From Nocardioides sp. zg-1228 (GTDB lineage Bacteria; Actinomycetota; Actinomycetes; Propionibacteriales; Nocardioidaceae): 64,000 nt of DNA. The stretch is from contig NZ_CP070961.1 of the NCBI RefSeq assembly GCF_017086465.1, positions 1,922,001-1,986,000 of the forward strand, read 5' to 3'. Within the stretch, counting starts at the first letter, position 1; every line of letters begins with the position of its first letter. Under the pieces are notes generated by a model that was not told where the DNA came from, did no database searches, and saw only the letters and a list, made by a program, of their open reading frames with translations. The position numbers and the translations under genes were made by a program. Below, piece by piece: positions 56,919 through 64,000 of the stretch.

Positions 56919-57755
56919 GTGAGGATCGCCGGTCTCGTCGGCCTGTTCAAGGGGCCGCCGAAGGACGCCGTGGGCCCCGACGGCCGGATGGCGCTCGCCG
57001 ACCACTTCCGCGAGTTCCGGGCCCGGCTGCTGCGGTGCCTGCTCGTCTTCGTGCTGGCACTGGCCGTGGCGCTGGTGTTCCGGCACTTCCTGATCGACCT
57101 CGTCTACGGCCCCTACGAGGACGCGCAGGCCAAGCTCCCCGAGGGCACCACCACCGCGACCACCAGCGGCGCCGGAGCCGGCCTGCTGCTCTGGCTGACC
57201 CTGTGCGGGTTCGCCGCCGCCATCGTGACCGCGCCCTACTGGCTCTACCAGATCTGGGCGTTCGTCCTCCCCGGGCTCTACGAGCAGGAGCGGCGGATGA
57301 GCCGCATCTTCGTGGCGGTCGCCGGGCCCCTCTTCCTCGCCGGCATCGTCCTGGGCTACGTGACGCTGCCCGTGGCGCTCGAGGTGCTCATCGGCTTCAA
57401 CCCCGAGGGCGTCACCAACCTCATCGACTTCAACGACTACCTGCAGTTCTTCACCCGCACCCTGTTCGTGTTCGGGCTGGCGTTCAACATCCCCGTGTTC
57501 GTGGTGCTCCTCAACTTCGCGGGCGTCGTCAAGGGCTCCGCCCTCAAGGCCTACCGGCCGTGGATCGTCATCGGCACCTTCATCTTCGCCGCCGTCGCGA
57601 CGCCCTCGGCCGACCCCTTCACCATGACGCTGATGGCGGTGCCGATGGTGCTGCTGTTCTTCGCCTCCGAGGCGATCGCCCGGTTCAACGACCGGCGACG
57701 CGAGCGGCGCGCGCCCAACGCGGGCCTCGCGCCGGACGAGCTGTCACCCCTCTGA
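56919..57755 (+). CDS. tatC: Sec-independent translocase subunit TatC
   Basis: A 278-residue TatC, the twin-arginine signal receptor, with six membrane helices. The cytoplasmic N-terminus has MALADHFREFRARLLRCL near residue 24 (family pattern HLxELRxRL), then the F-L-P-G-L segment in IWAFVLPGLYEQERR and the glutamate-containing loops. The GTG at 56919 follows the AGGAG of the intergenic gap. tatA-tatC gene pair next to pafBC is common in actinobacteria. No tatB in this window. Confidence 0.95.
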   Translation: MRIAGLVGLFKGPPKDAVGPDGRMALADHFREFRARLLRCLLVFVLALAVALVFRHFLIDLVYGPYEDAQAKLPEGTTTATTSGAGAGLLLWLTLCGFAAAIVTAPYWLYQIWAFVLPGLYEQERRMSRIFVAVAGPLFLAGIVLGYVTLPVALEVLIGFNPEGVTNLIDFNDYLQFFTRTLFVFGLAFNIPVFVVLLNFAGVVKGSALKAYRPWIVIGTFIFAAVATPSADPFTMTLMAVPMVLLFFASEAIARFNDRRRERRAPNAGLAPDELSPL

Positions 57756-57778
57756 GGGCGCTCTGACAGGGTGGTGCC

Positions 57779-58177
57779 ATGCAGCACGCCGCCCTCACCG
57801 ACATCGACCCGTTCGACCTGCCGGAGTGGCTGGGCACCAGTGACGTGGTCTGGCGCGCCGACGCCGGGCTGCGCACCGGGCACCTGGTGGAGGGCCGGTT
57901 GACGGCCGCCGACGACCCGGCGCAGGAGATCGTGTGCGACCTGCTGGCGGTCGACGAGGCCTACCCCGCCCCGGTGGTCGACGACCCGACGCGGCTGCGG
58001 GTGCATCAGGCATGGCGGCACGGCCAGGTGATGGTCGGTGAGCGCGGGTCGCGGCTGGCCCTGGCCGTCCCGGGCACCGGCTTCGGCCCCGAGCTGGTCC
58101 TGGAGGCCCTCGGGCGTCTGGCCCGCGCGGTGGGGGCCCGCCCGGAGCGCTACGCCGCCCTGCTGCGGCTCGGCTGA
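57779..58177 (+). CDS. hypothetical protein
   Basis: A 132-residue soluble protein of unrecognised family, acidic and without signal or helices: an opening LTDIDPFDLPEWLGTS, the segment GHLVEGRLTAADDPAQEIVCDLLAVDEA, and an end helix LVLEALGRLARAVGARPERYA. It lies 23 nt after tatC and is followed by the diacylglycerol kinase gene. Similar proteins stand between tatC and dagK in related actinobacteria. A weak CAGGGT box lies 7 nt before the ATG. Confidence 0.75.
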   Translation: MQHAALTDIDPFDLPEWLGTSDVVWRADAGLRTGHLVEGRLTAADDPAQEIVCDLLAVDEAYPAPVVDDPTRLRVHQAWRHGQVMVGERGSRLALAVPGTGFGPELVLEALGRLARAVGARPERYAALLRLG

Positions 58178-58244
58178 CCGCTCGCGGCGCGCACCGGCGA
58201 CGTACCCGCCCGCCCGAGTCGGTGCCGGGGGATAGGGTCGCGCC

Positions 58245-59150
58245 ATGCTCCACCCCGCGGCTCCCGAGCACCAGGTGCGAGGGCGCGAGATCGCCCTGCT
58301 GACCAACCCGACGGCCGGCGGCGGCCGCGGAGCCCGGCACCGCGACGTCGCGCTGGCCCGGCTCCGCGAGGCCGGGTTCGTGGTGCGCAACCTCCAGGGC
58401 CGCGACGCTGACGAGGCGGCCGACCTGGCCAGCGCCTGCGTCGCCGACGGTGTCGAGGCGCTCGTGCTGTGCGGCGGTGACGGGCTGGTCCACCTCGGCC
58501 TGCAGGCCGTGGCCGGCACCGGCGTACCCCTCGGCCTGATCCCGAGCGGCACCGGCAACGACGTCGCGCGCTACCTCGGCCTCCCGCGCACCGACCCGGC
58601 AGCGGCCGCCGATCGGGTGATCGCCTCGCGGCGACGCACCATCGACCTCGCCCGCAGCGGCGACCGCTGGTTCGTCACGGTGCTCGCCGCCGGGTTCGAC
58701 GCGATCGTCAACGAGCGCGCCAACGCGATGACGTGGCCGCGCGGGCAGATGCGCTACAACCTCGCCACCCTCGCCGAGCTACGCACGTTCCGGCCGATTC
58801 CCTACGTGCTGCAGCTCGACAACGACACCGTCGAGCACGAGGCGATGCTCGTCGCGGTGGGCAACGGTCCGTCGTTCGGGGGCGGGATGCGCATCACCGA
58901 GGGCGCGCTGCTCGACGACGGGCTGCTCGACGTCGTCGTGATCACCCGGATGAGCAAGACCAAGCTGGTGCGCTCCTACCCGCGGCTGTTCACCGGCAAG
59001 GTCCACGGCGTCGCCGAGTACGTCCACCGCCGGGTGCGCTCGGTGACGGTCGCGGCGCCCGGCATCGTGTCGTACGCCGACGGCGAGCGCTTCGGCCCAC
59101 TGCCCCTGACCATCGACTGCGTCCCCGGCGCCCTGGAGGTGATCGCATGA
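58245..59150 (+). CDS. diacylglycerol/lipid kinase (DagK-like)
   Basis: A 301-residue kinase of the DAGK catalytic family, related to soluble DgkB and YegS lipid kinases. The N-terminal nucleotide site has LLTNPTAGGGRGARH, then the family block LVLCGGDGLVHLGL (GGDG near residue 73) and IPSGTGNDVARYLGL. The C-terminal beta-sandwich has GNGPSFGGGMRI and the ligand-binding end. TAGGGT (58233-58238) ends 6 nt before the ATG. The ATGA overlap links it to the helicase gene. Confidence 0.92.
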   Translation: MLHPAAPEHQVRGREIALLTNPTAGGGRGARHRDVALARLREAGFVVRNLQGRDADEAADLASACVADGVEALVLCGGDGLVHLGLQAVAGTGVPLGLIPSGTGNDVARYLGLPRTDPAAAADRVIASRRRTIDLARSGDRWFVTVLAAGFDAIVNERANAMTWPRGQMRYNLATLAELRTFRPIPYVLQLDNDTVEHEAMLVAVGNGPSFGGGMRITEGALLDDGLLDVVVITRMSKTKLVRSYPRLFTGKVHGVAEYVHRRVRSVTVAAPGIVSYADGERFGPLPLTIDCVPGALEVIA

Positions 59151-61951
59151 GCGAGCACGACGACCAGTCCACCCCGGCGGAGCGCTACGCCGCGTTCCGT
59201 CGCGACAAGCCCTACCCGATGCTCAAGGACTTCGCCGGCCTCTACGGCTTCGAGCTCGACGACTTCCAGGTGCGTGCCTGCCGCGAGATCGAGGACGGGC
59301 GCGGAGTGCTCGTCGCGGCCCCGACCGGCTCGGGCAAGACGATCGTCGGCGAGTTCGCCATCCACCTCGCCCTGCAGACCGGGCGCAAGGCGTTCTACAC
59401 CACGCCCATCAAGGCGCTGTCCAACCAGAAGTACCACGACCTGGTCAAGCGCTACGGCGCCGCCAACGTCGGCCTGCTGACCGGCGACAACGTCGTCAAC
59501 GGCGAGGCACCCGTGGTCGTGATGACCACCGAGGTGCTGCGCAACATGCTCTACGCCGGCTCGCGCACGCTGCTCAACCTCGGCTTCGTCGTGATGGACG
59601 AGGTCCACTACCTCGCCGACCGGATGCGCGGCGCGGTGTGGGAGGAGGTGATCATCCACCTGCCCGAGTCGGTGACGCTGGTGTCGCTGTCGGCGACGGT
59701 GTCCAACGCCGAGGAGTTCGGCGAGTGGCTGGAGACCGTGCGCGGCGAGACCACCACCATCGTGGAGGAGAAGCGGCCGGTGCCGCTGTTCCAGCACGTC
59801 ATGGTGGGGCGCCGCCTGCTCGACCTGTTCGCCTCCTCCGACGTCGACGCGAGCGCCGGGTTCGTCAAGGAGGGGGCCCCGGTCAACGACGAGCTCACCC
59901 GCATCGCACGCGACGACTGGGCCAGCTCCCGGTTGATGCGCGACCGGCGCTCGCCCCGCAAGGGCAGGCCCGGCTCGTCGAAGAACCCCCGTGCCGTCGG
60001 CAACGGCCGCCGGGTGTGGATCCCGAGCCGCGTCGACGTCGTCGAGCGCCTCGACCGCGAGGGCCTGCTCCCGGCGATCGTCTTCATCTTCAGCCGGGCC
60101 GGCTGCGACGCCGCCGTCACCCAGCTCGTGCAGGCCAACATCCGGCTCACGACGGCGGCCGAGCGCGACGAGATCTTCGCGCGGGTCGAGGAGGCCTCGC
60201 GCACCCTGCCCGAGGAGGACCTCCACGTCCTGGGCTACCACGAGTTCCTCGACGGCCTCACCCGCGGCGTCGCCGCCCACCACGCCGGGCTGCTGCCGGC
60301 GTTCAAGCAGGTCGTCGAGGAGCTGTTCCAGGACGGCCTGGTCAAGGTCGTCTTCGCCACCGAGACGCTGGCGCTCGGCATCAACATGCCCGCGCGCACG
60401 GTCGTGATCGAGAAGCTCTCGAAGTGGAACGGCGAGACCCACGCCGAGCTGACCCCGGGGGAGTACACCCAGCTGACCGGGCGGGCCGGTCGTCGCGGGC
60501 TCGACATCGAGGGACACGGCGTCGTGCTCTACCAGCCCGGGATGAACCCGGGCGAGGTCGCCGGGCTCGCCTCCACCCGCACCTACCCGCTGCGCTCCTC
60601 GTTCCGCCCGTCCTACAACATGGCCGTCAACCTGGTGCACCAGTTCGGCCGCGCGCGCTCACGTGAGCTGCTCGAGCAGTCGTTCGCCCAGTTCCAGGCC
60701 GACAAGGCCGTCGTCGGTCTGGCCCGGCAGGTGCACAAGGCGGAGGAGGCCCTCGACGGCTACCGCGAGGCGGCGACGTGCCACCTCGGCGACTTCATGG
60801 AGTACGCCGGCCTGCGCCGCCGGATCTCCGACCTCGAGAAGGGCGCCGCGCGCGAGCGCCGCCTCGACCGGCGCGAGGAGGCGATGAAGTCCCTCGGCAA
60901 GCTGCGGCCCGGCGACGTGATCCACGTGCCGGCGGGCAAGTTCAGCGGGCTCGCCGTGGTGATCGACCCGGGCCACTCCGGCGACGAGCCCCGCCCCTAC
61001 GTCGTCACCGCCGACCGACAGGCCCGGCGACTCGCGCCGATGGACTTCCCGACCCCGGTCGAGGCGATCGGGCGCCTGCGGATCCCCAAGTCGTTCAACG
61101 GCCGCAACCCCGCCATGCGGCGCGACCTCGCCACCGCGCTGCGCGCCAAGGCCCACGGCCTCGACGCCCCCGGCGCGCGCCGCACCCGTCAGCGCGACTC
61201 GTTCAGCGACACCCCCACCGACCGGGAGATCGGCCGGCTGCGCGCGGAGCTGAAGGCCCACCCGTGCCACCAGTGCCCCGAGCGCGAGGACCACGCCCGC
61301 TGGGCCGAGCGCTGGTACAAGCTCGAGCGTGACACCGAGACGCTCAAGCGCCGCGTCGACAACCGCACCAACACCGTCGCGCGCACCTTCGACCGGGTGT
61401 GCGACGTGCTGACGGCGCTCGACTACCTTGAGGGCGACACGGTCACCGAGAAGGGCTCGCACCTGCGGCGCCTCTACACCGACATGGACCTCGTCGCCGC
61501 CGAGGCGATCCGGGCCGGGCTCTTCGACGACCTCGCACCGTCGGAGCTGGCGGCGGTGCTCTCGGCGCTGGTCTTCGAGGCGCGCCGCGCCGACGACGCC
61601 TCCTCGCCGAAGATGCCCGGCGGGCAGGTGCGGCCGGTGCTGGCCGAGCTCGTGCGCGTCTGGGGCCAGCTCGACGCGCTGGAGCGCGACCACCGCCTCG
61701 ACTTCCTCCGCGAGCCCGACCTCGGGTTCGCGTGGGCGGCGTGGCGCTGGGCCGAGGGCGACGACCTCGACGACGTGCTGATGGTGACCGGGCTGTCGGC
61801 CGGCGACTTCGTCCGCTGGATGAAGCAGCTCCTCGACCTCTGCGGCCAGGTGGCCGACGCGGCGGGCGAGCGTGAGCTGCGCGAGACGGCCCGCGCGACG
61901 GCCCGCCTGCTCAAGCGCGGTGTGATCGCCTACAGCGTCCTGGCCGACTGA
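59147..61951 (+). CDS. Ski2/Mtr4-like DEAD/DEVH RNA helicase (HelY-like)
   Basis: A 934-residue superfamily 2 helicase. Walker A is AAPTGSGKTIVGEFA near residue 58, Walker B DEVH in VVMDEVHYLAD, SAT in LSLSATVSNAEE. The second RecA domain keeps FIFSRAGCDAAV, ETLALGINMPARTVVIEKL and the QLTGRAGRRGLD motif VI. A C-terminal arch and helical part (about residues 560-934) resembles Ski2/Mtr4 enzymes. Probably RNA processing or turnover. ATG overlaps the kinase gene stop. Confidence 0.94.
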   Translation: MSEHDDQSTPAERYAAFRRDKPYPMLKDFAGLYGFELDDFQVRACREIEDGRGVLVAAPTGSGKTIVGEFAIHLALQTGRKAFYTTPIKALSNQKYHDLVKRYGAANVGLLTGDNVVNGEAPVVVMTTEVLRNMLYAGSRTLLNLGFVVMDEVHYLADRMRGAVWEEVIIHLPESVTLVSLSATVSNAEEFGEWLETVRGETTTIVEEKRPVPLFQHVMVGRRLLDLFASSDVDASAGFVKEGAPVNDELTRIARDDWASSRLMRDRRSPRKGRPGSSKNPRAVGNGRRVWIPSRVDVVERLDREGLLPAIVFIFSRAGCDAAVTQLVQANIRLTTAAERDEIFARVEEASRTLPEEDLHVLGYHEFLDGLTRGVAAHHAGLLPAFKQVVEELFQDGLVKVVFATETLALGINMPARTVVIEKLSKWNGETHAELTPGEYTQLTGRAGRRGLDIEGHGVVLYQPGMNPGEVAGLASTRTYPLRSSFRPSYNMAVNLVHQFGRARSRELLEQSFAQFQADKAVVGLARQVHKAEEALDGYREAATCHLGDFMEYAGLRRRISDLEKGAARERRLDRREEAMKSLGKLRPGDVIHVPAGKFSGLAVVIDPGHSGDEPRPYVVTADRQARRLAPMDFPTPVEAIGRLRIPKSFNGRNPAMRRDLATALRAKAHGLDAPGARRTRQRDSFSDTPTDREIGRLRAELKAHPCHQCPEREDHARWAERWYKLERDTETLKRRVDNRTNTVARTFDRVCDVLTALDYLEGDTVTEKGSHLRRLYTDMDLVAAEAIRAGLFDDLAPSELAAVLSALVFEARRADDASSPKMPGGQVRPVLAELVRVWGQLDALERDHRLDFLREPDLGFAWAAWRWAEGDDLDDVLMVTGLSAGDFVRWMKQLLDLCGQVADAAGERELRETARATARLLKRGVIAYSVLAD

Positions 61952-62016
61952 CGACCCCGCGAGTCGGCGACCGGTGCGGCCGGTCGCCGACGCCCGGATG
62001 TGGAAGGCTTCCGGCC

Positions 62017-62952
62017 ATGGCCACCGGCGACCGCCTCCTGCTGCTCGACACCGCCTCGCTCTACTTCCGGGCGTTCTTCGGCGTGCCCGACTCGGTCAAG
62101 GCGCCCGACGGGACGCCGGTCAACGCGGTGCGTGGGCTGATGGACTTCATCAGCCGGCTGGTGGGGGAGTACGACCCGACGCACCTGGCCTGCTGCTGGG
62201 ACGACGACTGGCGCCCGCAGTGGCGCGTCGACCTGCTCCCGTCCTACAAGGCGCACCGGGTGGTGCGCGAGGTGCCTGGCCCGCGGCCCGACGTCGAGGA
62301 GGTGCCCGACCCGCTCGAGGCGCAGGTGCCGGTCATCCGCGAGGTGCTCGCGGCCTACGGCATCCCCGTGGTGGGACACGCCGAGATGGAGGCCGACGAC
62401 GTCATCGGCACCCTGGCCACCGGCGCGGGGATGCCGGTCGACATCGTCACCGGCGACCGTGACCTGTTCCAGCTCGTCGACGACGAGGCCGAGGTGCGGG
62501 TGCTCTACGTCGCGCGCGGCGTCAGCAAGCACGAGCGGGTCGACAACGCCTGGGTGCGCGCCAAGTACGGCGTCGACGCCCGGCAGTACGCCGACCTCGC
62601 CACGTTGCGAGGCGACGCCTCCGACGGCCTCCCCGGCGTCGCCGGGGTCGGCGACAAGACGGCTGCGACGCTGCTCGGCAGGTTCGGCACGGTCGAGGCG
62701 ATCATCGCGGCGGCGGGCGACCCCGACTCCGACATGGGACCCGGTCCGCGGGGCAAGATCAAGGCCGCCGCCGACTACCTGGCGGTGGCGCCGCGCGTGG
62801 TCGCCGTGCGTCGCGACCTCGACCTCGGCTCGCCCGACCTGACCCGCCCGCGTACGCCCGCCGACCATGACGCGGTGGTCGCCCTCGACGCCCGCTGGGG
62901 CCTCGGCTCGTCGGCCGTGCGCCTCGTGCAGGCGCTGTCGGGATCGGACTAG
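62017..62952 (+). CDS. 5'-3' exonuclease (PolA N-terminal domain-like)
   Basis: A 311-residue nuclease equal to the N-terminal 5'-3' exonuclease domain of DNA polymerase I, as a stand-alone protein. Visible metal-site parts are LLDTASLYFRAFF (Asp near residue 10), EMEADDVIGTLA (Asp pair near 127), VTGDRDLFQLVDD near 145, and the H3TH-like GLPGVAGVGDKTAATLLGRFG near 208. Likely acts in Okazaki or repair flap removal. The stop TAG is the first half of the -10 of the next gene. Confidence 0.93.
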   Translation: MATGDRLLLLDTASLYFRAFFGVPDSVKAPDGTPVNAVRGLMDFISRLVGEYDPTHLACCWDDDWRPQWRVDLLPSYKAHRVVREVPGPRPDVEEVPDPLEAQVPVIREVLAAYGIPVVGHAEMEADDVIGTLATGAGMPVDIVTGDRDLFQLVDDEAEVRVLYVARGVSKHERVDNAWVRAKYGVDARQYADLATLRGDASDGLPGVAGVGDKTAATLLGRFGTVEAIIAAAGDPDSDMGPGPRGKIKAAADYLAVAPRVVAVRRDLDLGSPDLTRPRTPADHDAVVALDARWGLGSSAVRLVQALSGSD

Positions 62953-62962
62953 GGTGGCGAGC

Positions 62963-63415
62963 GTGAGCTCCTCCGAGGTCGACGCCAAGGACCGCCAGAT
63001 CCTCGCGCTGCTGGCGACCGACGGCCGGATGTCGTTCACCGACCTCGGCAAGGCGACCGACCTGTCGACCTCCGCGGTGCACCAGCGCGTCAAGCGGCTC
63101 GAGCAGCGCGGGCTGATCAAGGGCTACGGCGCGACGATCGACCACGAGCAGCTCGGCCGCCCGCTCACGGCGTTCATCTCGATCACCCCGATCGACCCCT
63201 CCCAGCCCGACGACTACCCCGAGCGGCTGATGGGCATCTCGGAGATCGAGTCGTGCTGGTCGGTCGCCGGCGAGGAGTCCTACATCCTCAAGATCCGCGT
63301 CGCCACGCCGTACGCGCTCGAGGAGATGCTGACCCGGATCCGCGCGGCCGCGAGCGTGTCGACCCGCACCACGATCGTGCTGTCGACCCCCTACGAGAAC
63401 CGTCCACTCGACTGA
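62963..63415 (+). CDS. Lrp/AsnC-family transcription regulator
   Basis: A 150-residue regulator. The N-terminal HTH (DRQILALLATDGRMSFTDLGKATDLSTSAV, about residues 11-45) is followed by the RAM ligand domain with SVAGEESYILKIRV. Autorepression is common in the family. TAGGGT (62950-62955) ends 7 nt before the GTG and overlaps the exonuclease stop. Effector not known. The gene downstream is on the same strand after 40 nt. Confidence 0.93.
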   Translation: MSSSEVDAKDRQILALLATDGRMSFTDLGKATDLSTSAVHQRVKRLEQRGLIKGYGATIDHEQLGRPLTAFISITPIDPSQPDDYPERLMGISEIESCWSVAGEESYILKIRVATPYALEEMLTRIRAAASVSTRTTIVLSTPYENRPLD

Positions 63416-63455
63416 CCGGGCAGGTCCCGGACGTCGCCCTCGGCAGGAGAGCGCC

Positions 63456-64000
63456 ATGACCACCGACTCCGCACTTCTCGACCTCCTCCGGACCGAGCGA
63501 GGCGCGTTGATCGACACGCTGCGCGCGCTGGACGACGCCCGGTGGCAGGTGCCGTCCCTCTGCGCCGGCTGGCGGGTGGTCGACGTCGCCGCCCACCTGG
63601 CATGGGCGCCCGTCCTCGGCCCCGGCGCCGCCGCGGCCGCGCTGGCCCGCCACGGCTTCTCGATCAACCGGATGATCGAGCGGTCGGCGGTCGAGTGGTC
63701 CGGTCGCGGGCACAAGGCGATCCTGGACCGGCTCGAGCGCAACCTCGCCGACGACGCCCGCCCGGCGGGGATGCCGGTGGTCGCCGCCCTGGCCGACGCC
63801 GTCGTGCACGGCCTCGACGTGCGCCGCCCGCTCGGCCTGCCCCACGCGGTGCCGCCGGAGGCCCTGGCCCCGGTGGCCGACTTCGCCCTCCGCACGCCGT
63901 GGCCGCTGACCGCCGTGGTCGGCGGCAGCGCGCGGCGCCGGGTGGCGGGCGTACGCCTCGTCGCCGAGGACGCCGGCTGGTCCCACGGCTCGGGCCCCGA
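63456..64000 (+). CDS. maleylpyruvate-isomerase/DinB-like mycothiol-dependent family protein (partial)
   Basis: An incomplete gene: 181 residues are coded before the window ends. The opening DLLRTERGALIDTLRALDDARWQ and LCAGWRVVDVAAHLAW (metal His near residue 50) fit the DinB-like four-helix fold of the maleylpyruvate isomerase family (TIGR03083). The DAVVHGLDVRRPLGLP segment holds a second likely metal His. Such enzymes often use mycothiol, and mshC is in this window. Start ATG with CAGGAGAG as site. Confidence 0.85.
   Translation, partial: MTTDSALLDLLRTERGALIDTLRALDDARWQVPSLCAGWRVVDVAAHLAWAPVLGPGAAAAALARHGFSINRMIERSAVEWSGRGHKAILDRLERNLADDARPAGMPVVAALADAVVHGLDVRRPLGLPHAVPPEALAPVADFALRTPWPLTAVVGGSARRRVAGVRLVAEDAGWSHGSGP

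Overview
The window is very G+C-rich, densely packed DNA of a high-GC actinobacterium. Gene content and order fit the Propionibacteriales, most likely a Nocardioides-like organism, although no rRNA is present to prove it. Actinobacterial markers include mIHF, mycothiol biosynthesis (mshC), a mycothiol-dependent-enzyme family gene, a helicase-dead PriA, and a complete pupylation/20S proteasome locus. GTG starts are very common. Many genes have a TAGGGT- or TAGGCT-type -10 box only 6-8 nt before the start codon, which is the signature of leaderless transcription. I see no tRNA, rRNA, CRISPR array, prophage, insertion sequence or integrase.

Layout. (1) 0-12.5 kb is a housekeeping run on the + strand: pyrK-pyrD-pyrF, a lipoprotein gene, mihF-gmk-rpoZ-coaBC-metK, then priA, def-fmt-yjbR-like-rsmB. 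(2) 12.5-22 kb is mixed: an ABC-type ATPase, a secreted protein, a stand-alone LigD-type polymerase, rpe, an EamA-like membrane protein, a decayed LssY-like gene in the only large gene-poor stretch (17651-18451), an aldo/keto reductase, uppP and corA. (3) 22-30.3 kb is the mshC neighbourhood (phosphatase, DUF3090, SCO1664-type kinase-like protein, mshC, PAC2), followed by metH. (4) 30.3-41 kb is transport: a GntP permease, a polar amino-acid ABC importer, a HAD phosphatase, and a five-gene Dpp/Opp peptide importer. (5) 41-44.8 kb holds a RecB-like nuclease, a site-2 protease, TrmI and a GrpB-like protein. (6) 44.8-57.8 kb is the Pup-proteasome locus: arc/mpa, dop, pup, prcB, prcA, pafA, an FKBP lipoprotein, pafB, pafC, then tatA-tatC. 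(7) 57.8-64 kb holds a diacylglycerol-kinase-like gene, a Ski2-like helicase, a 5'-3' exonuclease, an Lrp regulator and a truncated DinB-like gene at the window edge.

How the genes work together. PafA attaches Pup to target proteins after Dop has deamidated the C-terminal Gln of Pup. The Arc/Mpa ring recognises pupylated proteins, unfolds them and feeds them to the PrcA/PrcB 20S core. PafBC links this locus to DNA-damage transcription. MetH and MetK are successive steps of the methionine/SAM cycle. MshC makes the cysteine-ligated mycothiol precursor, and the truncated last gene belongs to a mycothiol-dependent-enzyme family.

Most unusual points: a 76-bp dispersed element (copies at 7041 and 49329) with a perfect 34-nt palindrome and mutually exclusive second folding; a PyrK/PyrD pair that has lost signature cofactor and catalytic residues; a 25-residue membrane microprotein gene with a near-consensus promoter; divergent dop/methyltransferase genes whose start codons are only 3 nt apart, each holding the other's promoter; and a 90-residue Pro-rich tail on the proteasome alpha subunit.
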